DNA of 64,000 bases from Martinezella tropici. Its GTDB lineage: Bacteria > Pseudomonadota > Alphaproteobacteria > Rhizobiales > Rhizobiaceae. Each line of letters opens with the position of its first letter. Position 1 is the first letter of the stretch. The position numbers and the translations under genes were made by a program. Below the pieces are notes generated by a model that saw only the letters and a list, made by a program, of their open reading frames with translations, was not told the DNA's origin and searched no databases. The stretch spans positions 434,001 to 498,000 of the forward strand of contig NZ_VNIP01000001.1 in the NCBI RefSeq assembly GCF_008370325.1, in the 5' to 3' direction. Of the stretch, positions 35,250-43,823 are shown piece by piece.

Positions 35250-36458
35250 ATGCGAAAGAGTCTTATTGCATCCCTTGCATTTCTGCTTGCAGCCGGCACC
35301 GCGGCTTTCGCCGCCGGCCCGTCCGATGGTGTCGTCAAGATCGGCATCCTCAACGACCAGTCCGGCGTCTATGCGGATTTCGGCGGCAAATCGTCGGTAG
35401 AGGCCGCCAAGATGGCTGCCGAGGATTTCGGCGGCAAGGTTCTCGGCGTGCCGATCGAGATCGTTAACGCCGATCACCAGAACAAGCCCGATATCGCCTC
35501 CAACATCGCCCGCCAATGGTATGACCAGGAAAAGGTCGACGCCATCATGGAGCTGACGACCTCATCGGTCGCGCTCGCCGTGCAGGCGGTCGGCAAGGAA
35601 AAGAAGAAGATCGATATCGTCACCGGCGCGGCTACGACCGATCTCACCGGCAAGCAATGCTCGCCCTATGGCTTCCATTGGGCCTATGACACGCATGCCC
35701 TGGCCGTCGGCACCGGCGGTGCGCTCGTCAAGCAGGGTGGCGACACCTGGTTCTTCCTGACCGCCGACTATGCCTTCGGCTACTCTCTCGAGCAGCAGAC
35801 CGGTGATTTCGTCAAGGCAAGCGGCGGCAAGATCCTGGGCTCCGTCCGCCATCCGCTGTCGACGAATGATTTCTCATCCTTCCTGCTGCAGGCCCAATCG
35901 TCGGGCGCCAAGGTCATCGGCCTTGCCAATGCCGGTCTCGACACTTCGAACGCCATCAAACAGGCCTCCGAATTCGGTATCACCCAGGGCGGACAGCATC
36001 TGGCCGCACTCCTCTTCACGCTCGCCGAAGTCCACGGCCTCGGCCTGCAGGCGGCACAAGGCCTGACGCTGACGGAAGGTTATTACTGGAACCTCGACGA
36101 CAAGAGCCGCGAATTCGGCAAGCGCTTCTTTGCCCGCACCGGCAAGATGCCGAACATGATCCATTCCGGCACCTACTCGGCTGTCACGCAATATCTGAAG
36201 GCGGTGCAGAAGGCCGGCACGGACGATACCGAGGCCGTCGCCAAGCAGCTGCACGAAATGCCGGTCGATGATTTCTTCGGTCGCGGTGGCACGGTCGGCG
36301 CCAATGGCCGCATGATCCACGACATGTATCTGCTTCAGGTCAAAAAGCCGGAAGAGAGCAAGGAGCCGTGGGATTACTTCAACGTGCTGGCGACGATCCC
36401 GGGCAAGGAAGCCTATATCGATCCGGCCAAGAGCGGCTGCGATCTCGTCAAGCAATAG
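35250..36458 (+). CDS. ABC importer, branched-chain-type periplasmic binding protein
   Basis: A 402-residue family 4/6 solute-binding protein. The signal peptide ends at AAFAAG, and the mature part starts VKIGILNDQSGVYADFGG, as in LivJ-like and aromatic-acid-binding relatives. A cysteine pair (KQCSPYGFHW and SGCDLVKQ at the C-terminus) may form a disulfide. GGGAGGAGAGGAC precedes the ATG at 35250. It heads an operon with two ATPases and two permeases. The ligand is probably a carboxylate or amino acid but is not evident. Confidence 0.9.
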   Translation: MRKSLIASLAFLLAAGTAAFAAGPSDGVVKIGILNDQSGVYADFGGKSSVEAAKMAAEDFGGKVLGVPIEIVNADHQNKPDIASNIARQWYDQEKVDAIMELTTSSVALAVQAVGKEKKKIDIVTGAATTDLTGKQCSPYGFHWAYDTHALAVGTGGALVKQGGDTWFFLTADYAFGYSLEQQTGDFVKASGGKILGSVRHPLSTNDFSSFLLQAQSSGAKVIGLANAGLDTSNAIKQASEFGITQGGQHLAALLFTLAEVHGLGLQAAQGLTLTEGYYWNLDDKSREFGKRFFARTGKMPNMIHSGTYSAVTQYLKAVQKAGTDDTEAVAKQLHEMPVDDFFGRGGTVGANGRMIHDMYLLQVKKPEESKEPWDYFNVLATIPGKEAYIDPAKSGCDLVKQ

Positions 36459-36473
36459 GGCGCAGACCAGCTT

Positions 36474-37256
36474 ATGGCGATGTCCGCGACACATCTGCAT
36501 GAAGAGCCTCGGGTGGTTTTGTCCGCCCGGGGACTTCGCCGCGATTTCGGTGGCTTCACCGCCGTCAAGAATGTCGATCTCGACGTGCAGCATGCCCGCG
36601 TCCATGCGCTGATCGGCCCGAACGGCGCCGGCAAGACGACGGTGTTCAACCTGCTCACCAAGTTCCTGCAGCCGACGCATGGGACCATCACGCTGCTCGG
36701 CACCGATATTACCAAGACAAGACCTGACAAGGTTGCGCGCATGGGCCTAGTGCGCTCCTTCCAGATTTCGGCCGTTTTCCCGCATCTGACCGTACTGGAC
36801 AATGTCCGCGTCGCTTTGCAGCGGCCGAGCAATCTCGCCCACCAATTCTGGCGGCCGCTGTCGGCCCTCGACAGCCTCAATGCGCGCGCCGAACAACTTA
36901 TTGCCTCCGTCGGTCTCTCGAAGGAGCGCGATGCCATCGCCGCCGATCTTTCCTATGGCCGCAAGCGCGTGCTGGAAATAGCAACCACGCTTGCGCTCGA
37001 TCCTAAGGTGCTGCTGCTCGACGAACCGATGGCCGGCATGGGATTGGAGGATGTGAATACCGTCTCCGCCATCATCCGCGATGTCGCGCGCGACAGGGCT
37101 GTGCTCATGGTGGAGCACAATCTCTCCGTCGTTGCCGATATTTGCCACCATGTCACAGTCCTGCAGCGTGGCGAGATCCTGGCCCAGGGCGATTATGCAA
37201 CGGTCAGCCGCGACCCGCGCGTCCGCGAAGCCTATATGGGCACGGAGGAGGCTTGA
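36474..37256 (+). CDS. ABC transporter ATP-binding protein (LivG-like)
   Basis: A 260-residue nucleotide-binding subunit. Walker A IGPNGAGKTTVFNLL; the ABC signature is replaced by DLSYGRKRVLEIA, the usual LivG variant; Walker B VLLLDEPMAGMGLEDV; switch histidine in LMVEHNLSVV. The N-terminus has 18 extra residues before VLSARGLRRDFGG. It powers the importer with the LivF-like subunit, which begins 2 bp after its stop. An alternative ATG is at 36480. Confidence 0.93.
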   Translation: MAMSATHLHEEPRVVLSARGLRRDFGGFTAVKNVDLDVQHARVHALIGPNGAGKTTVFNLLTKFLQPTHGTITLLGTDITKTRPDKVARMGLVRSFQISAVFPHLTVLDNVRVALQRPSNLAHQFWRPLSALDSLNARAEQLIASVGLSKERDAIAADLSYGRKRVLEIATTLALDPKVLLLDEPMAGMGLEDVNTVSAIIRDVARDRAVLMVEHNLSVVADICHHVTVLQRGEILAQGDYATVSRDPRVREAYMGTEEA

Positions 37257-37258
37257 CG

Positions 37259-37960
37259 ATGGCACCGCTTCTGGACGTTCAGGGCCTCAATGCCTGGTAT
37301 GGCGAAAGCCATATCCTGCATGGCGTCGACATGCGTGTGGGCGAGGGGGAAACCATCACCATCCTCGGCCGTAACGGCGTCGGCAAGACGACGACGCTGC
37401 GCACCATTGTCGGCATCGTCCGCGCCCGCAGGGGCAGGATCGCCTTTGCCGGTAAGGACATGATGCAGGTGCCGCTGCACAAGACGGCGCATCAGGGCAT
37501 CGGCTTCGTGCCGGAGGAGCGCGGCATATTCTCGACGCTCAGTGTCTATGAAAACCTGATGCTGCCGCCGGTCGTAGCCTCAGGCGGCATGACGCTCGAC
37601 GAGATCTTCGAGCTATTTCCCAACCTGCATGAGCGGCGTAACAGTGTCGGCACGAGGCTTTCGGGTGGCGAACAGCAGATGCTCGCCATGGCGCGCATCC
37701 TGCGTACCGGCGTCCGCATGCTGCTGCTCGATGAACCCACCGAAGGCCTTGCGCCCGTCATCGTCCAGCGCATCGGCGAAGTCCTGCAGAAGCTTAAAGG
37801 CCGCGGCATGACCATATTGCTCGTCGAACAGAATTTCCGCTTCGCCAGCCGCATAGCCGATCGCTTCTATGTGATGGATCACGGCCAGATGGTCTCGGAA
37901 TTCCCGGTCGGCGAACTGTCCGAGCGCATGGATATGCTGCACAAGGTTCTGGGGGTCTGA
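37259..37960 (+). CDS. ABC transporter ATP-binding protein (LivF-like)
   Basis: A 233-residue ATPase. Walker A ILGRNGVGKTTTLRTI, signature RLSGGEQQMLAMARIL, Walker B MLLLDEPTEGLAPVI and the H-loop in TILLVEQNFRFASRIADRF all fit LivF. The start at ATG 37259 overlaps the end region of the LivG-like gene within 3 bp. It dimerises with LivG on the two permeases. Confidence 0.93.
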   Translation: MAPLLDVQGLNAWYGESHILHGVDMRVGEGETITILGRNGVGKTTTLRTIVGIVRARRGRIAFAGKDMMQVPLHKTAHQGIGFVPEERGIFSTLSVYENLMLPPVVASGGMTLDEIFELFPNLHERRNSVGTRLSGGEQQMLAMARILRTGVRMLLLDEPTEGLAPVIVQRIGEVLQKLKGRGMTILLVEQNFRFASRIADRFYVMDHGQMVSEFPVGELSERMDMLHKVLGV

Positions 37961-37963
37961 GCC

Positions 37964-38851
37964 ATGACGACGATATTCGGCATCCCTGCCCAGGCCCTTC
38001 TCGGTCAATTGCTGATCGGTCTCATCAATGGCTCCTTCTATGCACTGCTGAGCCTCGGTCTTGCGATCATCTTCGGCATGCTGCGGGTGATCAATTTCGC
38101 CCATGGCGCGCTCTATATGCTCGGGGCTTTCACAGCCTATCTGCTGCTCGCCTATGCCGGCATCGGCTATTGGCCCGCCCTCGTTGTGTCGCCGCTGATC
38201 GTCGGCCTGTTCGGGGCGCTGGTCGAGCGGTTCTGCCTGCGGCGGCTCTACAAGATCGATCCGCTCTACGGATTGCTCTTCACTTTCGGCATGGCGCTGA
38301 CCATCGAGGGAACCTTCCGCTATCTCTATGGCTCCTCGGGCCAGCCCTATGCCGTCCCGACGGAACTGGCGGGCGCGAAAAATATCGGCTTCATGTTCCT
38401 GCCCGTCTATCGCGGCTGGGTGGTCATCGCCTCGCTGGTGGTCTGCATCGGCACCTGGCTTCTGATCGAGAAGACCAAGCTTGGCGCCTATCTGCGCGCC
38501 GCGACCGAGAATTCCACACTCGTCCAGGTTTTCGGCGTCAACGTGCCGGTGCTTCTGACGCTGACTTACGGCTTCGGCGTGGCGCTTGCGGCCTTTGCCG
38601 GCGTACTGGCCGCGCCGATCTACCAAGTCTCGCCGCTGATGGGATCGAACATGATCATCATCGTCTTTGCCGTTGTTGTCGTCGGCGGCATGGGCTCGAT
38701 CATGGGGGCGATCGTGACAGGCTATATGCTCGGGATCGCCGAAGGGCTGACCAAGGTCTTCTACCCGGAAGCCTCAAATATCGTCATCTTCGTAATCATG
38801 GCGATCGTGCTGCTTCTGAGGCCCGCGGGCCTCTTCGGTCGGGAGGCGTGA
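37964..38851 (+). CDS. ABC transporter permease (LivH-like)
   Basis: A 295-residue membrane subunit with about eight hydrophobic segments. GLINGSFYALLSLGLAIIFGMLRVINFAHGALYMLGAF is the typical LivH opening, and the loop GVNVPVLLTLTYGFGVALAAFAGVLAAP carries the EAA-like coupling region. It pairs with the LivM-like subunit, whose start lies 1 bp after its stop. Confidence 0.93.
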   Translation: MTTIFGIPAQALLGQLLIGLINGSFYALLSLGLAIIFGMLRVINFAHGALYMLGAFTAYLLLAYAGIGYWPALVVSPLIVGLFGALVERFCLRRLYKIDPLYGLLFTFGMALTIEGTFRYLYGSSGQPYAVPTELAGAKNIGFMFLPVYRGWVVIASLVVCIGTWLLIEKTKLGAYLRAATENSTLVQVFGVNVPVLLTLTYGFGVALAAFAGVLAAPIYQVSPLMGSNMIIIVFAVVVVGGMGSIMGAIVTGYMLGIAEGLTKVFYPEASNIVIFVIMAIVLLLRPAGLFGREA

Positions 38852-38852
38852 T

Positions 38853-39836
38853 ATGGCTGGATTGATCAGCTTGAGTTCCAAGGAGCGTCCGAAGCTTTCC
38901 GTACAGAAGCTGCTTTTGGTCGTCGGCCTCGTCGGCTTGATCTGGGCGCCGTTCTTCATCTACCCGATCTTCGTCATGAAGGTGCTCTGCTTCGCGCTGT
39001 TTGCCTGCGCCTTCAATCTGCTGCTCGGCTATGCCGGCCTGCTTTCTTTCGGTCACGCCACCTTCTTCGGTGGGGCAGCCTATTTCACCGCCCATGCGGT
39101 GAAGGAATGGGGCCTCCCACCCGAACTCGGCATTTTGATCGGCGTTGCCGGCGCGTCGCTGCTCGGCCTCGTCATGGGCTTCGTCGCCATCCGAAGGCAG
39201 GGCATCTATTTCGCCATGATCACGCTGGCGCTGTCCTACATGTTCTATTTCTTCTGCCTGCAGGCCTCGTTCACCCATGGGGAAGACGGCATTCAGTCGG
39301 TGCCGCGCGGCTACCTTTTCGGCGTCCTCGATCTCAATAACTCCTTCAATATGTATTACTTCGTTCTTGCGGTGTTTCTGATCGGCGTGCTGATCATCTG
39401 GCGCTTCATCAATTCGCCCTTCGGCATGATCCTGAAGTCGATCCGCGAAAACGAACAGCGGGCGATCTCGCTCGGTTATTCCGTCGCGCATTACAAGCTC
39501 GGCGCCTTCGTTATGTCGGCGGCGCTGGCCGGGCTTGCCGGCGCGGCCAAGGCGCTGGTCTTCCAGTTCGCGACGCTCACCGATGTCGCCTGGCAGATGT
39601 CGGGCGAAGTCATCCTCATGACCCTGCTCGGTGGTATCGGCACGCTGATCGGACCGCTTTTCGGTGCTGGGTTCGTGGCGACGCTGGAGAATTATCTCGC
39701 CACTTCGGAATTCCCGGTCACCATCATCACCGGCATCGTCTTCATGGTTTGCGTCCTGCTCTTCCGCCGCGGCATCGTCGGCGAGTTTTATGCCTCGCGG
39801 CTGGGACGGAAACTGGGGTTCGAATATCGGCGGTGA
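38853..39836 (+). CDS. ABC transporter permease (LivM-like)
   Basis: A 327-residue membrane subunit. FNLLLGYAGLLSFGHATFFGGAAYF is the LivM hallmark, and ESIREN-type text appears as KSIRENEQRAISLGYSVAHYKLGAFVMSAALAGLAGAAKAL, the coupling loop. GGAGGCGTGAT precedes the ATG. It ends the importer cassette; a CTCCCCG repeat pair separates it from the GMC oxidoreductase. Confidence 0.93.
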   Translation: MAGLISLSSKERPKLSVQKLLLVVGLVGLIWAPFFIYPIFVMKVLCFALFACAFNLLLGYAGLLSFGHATFFGGAAYFTAHAVKEWGLPPELGILIGVAGASLLGLVMGFVAIRRQGIYFAMITLALSYMFYFFCLQASFTHGEDGIQSVPRGYLFGVLDLNNSFNMYYFVLAVFLIGVLIIWRFINSPFGMILKSIRENEQRAISLGYSVAHYKLGAFVMSAALAGLAGAAKALVFQFATLTDVAWQMSGEVILMTLLGGIGTLIGPLFGAGFVATLENYLATSEFPVTIITGIVFMVCVLLFRRGIVGEFYASRLGRKLGFEYRR

Positions 39837-39847
39837 CCGCTTGATTT

Positions 39848-39980
39848 TCCTTCTCCCCGCAGGCGGGGAGAAGGTGCCCGAAGGGCGGATGAGGGGCTAT
39901 TTCGAAGTTGATCGGGAAGCCGGGTTTGCCGTACCTCCTAGCCCCTCACCCTAGCCCTCTCCCCGCAGGCGGGGAGAGGG
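39848..39980. repeat. CTCCCCGCAGGCGGGGAG repeat pair
   Basis: Two hairpin units lie between the LivM-like and GMC oxidoreductase genes. Both contain CTCCCCGCAGGCGGGGAG (39851-39868 region and 39959-39976 region). The purine-rich end of the second unit sits just before the next start codon. Confidence 0.85.
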
Positions 39981-39997
39981 AACTACTGAGTTTGGAC

Positions 39998-41593
39998 ATG
40001 GATCGCTTCGACTACATCATCATCGGTGCCGGCAGTGCCGGCTGTGTGCTGGCCAACCGGCTTTCGGCCGACCGCAACAACAGGGTGCTGCTCCTGGAAG
40101 CCGGCGGCAATGACAACTACCATTGGATCCACATTCCGGTCGGCTATCTCTATTGCATCAACAATCCCCGCACCGACTGGTGCTTCACCACGTCGCCGGA
40201 AGCGGGCCTGAACGGCCGGTCGCTGAACTATCCGCGCGGCAAGGTGCTCGGCGGCTGCTCTTCGATCAACGGCATGATCTACATGCGCGGTCAGGCTCGA
40301 GACTATGATCTCTGGCGCCAGCTCGGTTGCGCCGGCTGGGGCTGGGACGATGTGCTGCCCTATTTCATCAAGTCCGAGGATCACTATCGCGGCAAGGACG
40401 AGGTGCACGGCGCCGGTGGCGAGTGGCGGGTCGAGAAGGCGCGCGTGCGCTGGGCCGTGCTCGATGCCTTTCAGGCTGCTGCCAAGGAGGCCGGCATCCC
40501 CGAGACGGCGGATTTCAATCGCGGCAACAACGAAGGCTCCGGCTATTTCGACGTCAACCAGCGCTCCGGCATTCGCTGGAACACGACGAAGGCCTTCCTG
40601 CGTCCAGCGATGAAGCGCGGCAATCTCACCGTCTACACCAAGGCGCAGGTCCGGCGCCTGATCGTCGAGGGCGATGCCGTGACCGGCGTCGAATTCCAGC
40701 ATGACGGCGTGGCGAAGCGCGCCTATGCGAACAAGGAGACCGTGCTTTCAGCCGGCTCCATCGGCTCACCGCATATTCTCGAGCTTTCGGGCATCGGCCA
40801 TGGCGATGTGCTCGGCAAGGCTGGCATCGAGGTCGTGCGCGAGGTCCGGTCCGTCGGCGAAAATCTACAGGATCATCTGCAGCTTCGCCTTGCTTACAAG
40901 GTCACCGGCGTCCCCACTCTGAACGAGAAGGCGACGAAGCTGATCGGCAAGGCGGCGATCGGCCTCGAATATCTCGTTCGCCGCTCAGGTCCGATGGCGA
41001 TGGCGCCGAGCCAGCTCGGCATCTTCACACGCTCCGGGCCGGACAAGGAAACGCCGGATCTGCAATATCATGTGCAGCCCGTCTCGCTCGATAAATTCGG
41101 CGATCCCGTTCACCCCTTTCCGGCGATCACCGCCAGCGTCTGCAATCTCCGCCCCGAAAGCCGCGGTTCCGTGCACTTGCGCGGCCCGGATTTCGCCATG
41201 CAGCCGGCCATCAGCCCGAACTATCTCTCAGCCGCGCGTGACCGGGAAATTGCCGTGCGCTCCATTCGCCTGACGCGGCGGATCGTGGCGCAGCCCTCTT
41301 TTGCCCGCTTCAAGCCAGAGGAGTTCAGGCCCGGTCCGGCCTATGACACGGATGCGGATCTGGAACGCGCTGCCGGTGATATCGGCACGACGATTTTCCA
41401 TCCGGTCGGCACTTGCCGCATGGGCGGCGACGCCCAAAGTGTCGTGGATCCCCGCCTGCGGTTGCGGGCATTGGCAAGGCTGCGCATCGCCGACGCCTCC
41501 GTCATGCCGTCGATCACGTCGGGCAATACGAACTCGCCAACCATCATGATCGCCGAAAAGGCCGCCGAGATGATCCTTGCCGACAACCGATGA
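39998..41593 (+). CDS. GMC family FAD oxidoreductase (choline/alcohol dehydrogenase-like)
   Basis: A 531-residue flavoprotein. FAD motif DYIIIGAGSAGCVLANRLS at the N-terminus; GMC signatures GKVLGGCSSINGMIYMRGQARDYD and GSIGSPHILELSGIG; the C-terminal HPVGTCRMG and DASVMPSITSGNTNSPTIMIAEKAA with the catalytic His/Asn pair. It oxidises a primary alcohol to aldehyde. The ATG at 39998 is used because homologues start at MDRFDY; an in-frame extension into the repeat would be non-native. It is downstream of the importer and upstream of HIBCH-like and MmsB-like genes. Confidence 0.93.
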   Translation: MDRFDYIIIGAGSAGCVLANRLSADRNNRVLLLEAGGNDNYHWIHIPVGYLYCINNPRTDWCFTTSPEAGLNGRSLNYPRGKVLGGCSSINGMIYMRGQARDYDLWRQLGCAGWGWDDVLPYFIKSEDHYRGKDEVHGAGGEWRVEKARVRWAVLDAFQAAAKEAGIPETADFNRGNNEGSGYFDVNQRSGIRWNTTKAFLRPAMKRGNLTVYTKAQVRRLIVEGDAVTGVEFQHDGVAKRAYANKETVLSAGSIGSPHILELSGIGHGDVLGKAGIEVVREVRSVGENLQDHLQLRLAYKVTGVPTLNEKATKLIGKAAIGLEYLVRRSGPMAMAPSQLGIFTRSGPDKETPDLQYHVQPVSLDKFGDPVHPFPAITASVCNLRPESRGSVHLRGPDFAMQPAISPNYLSAARDREIAVRSIRLTRRIVAQPSFARFKPEEFRPGPAYDTDADLERAAGDIGTTIFHPVGTCRMGGDAQSVVDPRLRLRALARLRIADASVMPSITSGNTNSPTIMIAEKAAEMILADNR

Positions 41594-41632
41594 AGGCCTA
41601 TTGATGGACGGAAACGGAGACAGGAGATTTGC

Positions 41633-42694
41633 ATGGACAGCACCGACGAGGTCATCATCGAGCGGCGCGGATCGGCCGGCATCATCAGGTTAAATCGACC
41701 CAAGGCGCTGAACAGCCTGACGCTGCTGATGGTGCGAGCCATCGCTTCGGCATTGGAAGATTTCGCCGCCGATCCCGCAGTCGCGAGCGTCATCGTCATG
41801 GGCGAGGGGGAGCGCGGCTTCTGTGCCGGCGGTGATATCCGCCTGCTGCACCAGAGCGGCAAGGAGGGTTCCGACGGAGCGGAAACCTTCTGGCGCGAGG
41901 AGTTCCGGCTCAATCATGCCATTTCGCGCTATTCCAAGCCCTATGTCGTGCTGATGGATGGCATTACCATGGGCGGCGGCGTCGGCCTCTCGGCGCATGG
42001 CAGCCATCGCGTCGTCACCGAGCGTACGCGCCTTGCCATGCCGGAAACCGGCATCGGTTACTTCCCGGATGTCGGCGCCACCTGGCTGTTGCCGCGCGCG
42101 CCGGGCGAAGCAGGGACCTGGATGGGGCTGACCGGCCTCGCGATCGGTGCCGCCGATGCGATCCATGCCGGCTTTGCCGATCACTGCGTGCCGTCCTCGG
42201 AACTGCCGGCCCTGGTCGATGCGGTCGCGTCGCTTCCCCTCTCGGCCTCTGCCGCAGACGTGCATGCGCTGATTAAAACAATGGCCACGGAAGCAAGCGA
42301 AAGCAGGCTTGCGGCAAACCGCGATATGATCGACCGCGCCTTTTTCGGCGATACGGTTGAAGGCATCCTGCAGTCATTGGCGAGCGAACCCTCAGAGTTT
42401 GCCGCTGAGGCCGTCGGCGCGCTCGCCAGCCGCTCGCCGACGAGCTTGAAGTTGACGCTGCAGCTGCTCAGGGCGGGAAGGGCGAGTGCGGATCTAGCCG
42501 AATGCCTCAATCGTGAACTCGGCGCCTGCATGGGCATATTGTATAATCACGATTTCTACGAAGGCGTGCGCGCCGCCGTCATCGACAAGGACCGCAATCC
42601 GAAATGGTCGCCGGCGAGCCTTTCGGAGGTGACTTCGGGCGATATCGATCGCTTTTTCATAGCGGCGCAGCCGCCGCTTTTCGCGACACAATGA
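41633..42694 (+). CDS. 3-hydroxyisobutyryl-CoA hydrolase-like crotonase family enzyme
   Basis: A 353-residue crotonase-fold protein. GFCAGGDIRLLHQ provides the oxyanion-hole region, GITMGGGVGLSAHGSHRVVTERTRLAMPETGIGYFPDVGATW is the HIBCH signature with its glutamate and aspartate. The C-terminal part has the family helix. It would release 3-hydroxyisobutyrate from its CoA ester in valine catabolism. AGGAGATTTGC precedes the ATG. The next gene is a 3-hydroxyisobutyrate dehydrogenase, which supports this assignment over a plain enoyl-CoA hydratase. Confidence 0.88.
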   Translation: MDSTDEVIIERRGSAGIIRLNRPKALNSLTLLMVRAIASALEDFAADPAVASVIVMGEGERGFCAGGDIRLLHQSGKEGSDGAETFWREEFRLNHAISRYSKPYVVLMDGITMGGGVGLSAHGSHRVVTERTRLAMPETGIGYFPDVGATWLLPRAPGEAGTWMGLTGLAIGAADAIHAGFADHCVPSSELPALVDAVASLPLSASAADVHALIKTMATEASESRLAANRDMIDRAFFGDTVEGILQSLASEPSEFAAEAVGALASRSPTSLKLTLQLLRAGRASADLAECLNRELGACMGILYNHDFYEGVRAAVIDKDRNPKWSPASLSEVTSGDIDRFFIAAQPPLFATQ

Positions 42695-42713
42695 ATGGTG
42701 GGAGGAAAACATC

Positions 42714-43595
42714 ATGACACGGATCGCATTCATCGGGCTCGGCAATATGGGAGGCCCGATGGCCGCCAATCTCGTCAAGGCCGGCCATGTCGTCACCGGG
42801 TTCGACCTCTCGCATGATGTGCTGAAGGCAGCCGAAGCGACGGGCGTGAAGGCCGCCAACGTGTTGACCGAGGCATTGGCCGATGCCGAAGCGGTGGTGA
42901 CCATGCTGCCGAAGGGCCAGCATGTCCTGACCGTCTGGGCCGATGTGCTGCGGTCCGTGCCCAAGGGAACCCTGCTGATCGACAGCTCCACCATCGACGT
43001 CGACAGCGCCCGCAAGGCGCATGCGATGGCCGGCGAAGTTGGCTGCCTTTCTCTTGATGCGCCGGTTTCCGGCGGCACGGGCGGAGCGGCTGCCGGCACG
43101 CTGACCTTCATGGCCGGCGGGTCGACGGAAAGCTTCGCCGCCGCCAAGCCGCTGCTCGAGGTGATGGGCAAAAAGATCGTTCACTGTGGCGATGCCGGCG
43201 CCGGCCAGGCCGCGAAGATCTGCAACAACATGATCCTCGGCATTTCCATGATCGGCGTCTGCGAAGCCTTCGTGCTCGGCGAAAAGCTTGGCCTCTCGCA
43301 TCAGGCTCTCTTCGATGTCGCCTCGACCTCCTCGGGTCAGTGCTGGTCGATCAATACCTATTGCCCCGTGCCCGGCCCGGTGCCCACCTCGCCAGCCAAC
43401 AACGATTACAAACCGGGTTTTGCCGCCGCCTTGATGCTGAAGGACCTGCGCCTGTCGCAGGAAGCAGCTCTCTCCAGCGGCGCGTCCACGCCTTTGGGTG
43501 CGGAGGCGGCGCAGCTCTACGCGCTCTTCGAAAAGCTTGGAAATGGCGGGCGTGATTTTTCAGCGATTATCGAGATGTTTCGGGAGGCAAAGTGA
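42714..43595 (+). CDS. mmsB: 3-Hydroxyisobutyrate dehydrogenase
   Basis: A 293-residue beta-hydroxyacid dehydrogenase. N-terminal FIGLGNMGGPMAANLVKAGH binds NAD; DAPVSGGTGGAAAGTLTFMAGG is the substrate motif; the catalytic lysine is in GAGQAAKICNNMILGISM. It makes methylmalonate semialdehyde from 3-hydroxyisobutyrate. GGGAGGAAAACATC precedes the ATG, 19 bp after the HIBCH-like stop, so the pair is operonic. Confidence 0.92.
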   Translation: MTRIAFIGLGNMGGPMAANLVKAGHVVTGFDLSHDVLKAAEATGVKAANVLTEALADAEAVVTMLPKGQHVLTVWADVLRSVPKGTLLIDSSTIDVDSARKAHAMAGEVGCLSLDAPVSGGTGGAAAGTLTFMAGGSTESFAAAKPLLEVMGKKIVHCGDAGAGQAAKICNNMILGISMIGVCEAFVLGEKLGLSHQALFDVASTSSGQCWSINTYCPVPGPVPTSPANNDYKPGFAAALMLKDLRLSQEAALSSGASTPLGAEAAQLYALFEKLGNGGRDFSAIIEMFREAK

Positions 43596-43628
43596 GGATT
43601 GCCGGATAGCTGGCGGGGTGCAAGGTTG

Positions 43629-43763
43629 CCCCTCACCCCGGCCCTCTCCCCGCTCGCGGGGAGAGGGGGAATTGTGCCCTATCAATTCGGCTGGAAGAGA
43701 GGCTTATTGCGTTGCGAGGTCGTCCCCTCGCCCCGCGAGCGGGGAGAGGGCTAGGGTGAGGGG
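43629..43763. repeat. CCCCTCACC...GGGGAGAGGG inverted pair
   Basis: The left unit (from 43629) contains CCCCTCACCCCGGCCCTCTC and a CCCCGCTCGCGGGG palindrome. The right unit (to 43763) has CCCCGCGAGCGGGGAGAGGG followed by CTAGGGTGAGGGGC. It separates mmsB from the convergent helicase gene and may act as a terminator for both. Confidence 0.83.
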
Positions 43764-43823
43764 CACGCACGAAGATGCGGTATCAAAGAACATGCCTGAC
43801 CTGCCGCCCTCAATAACCTCAAC

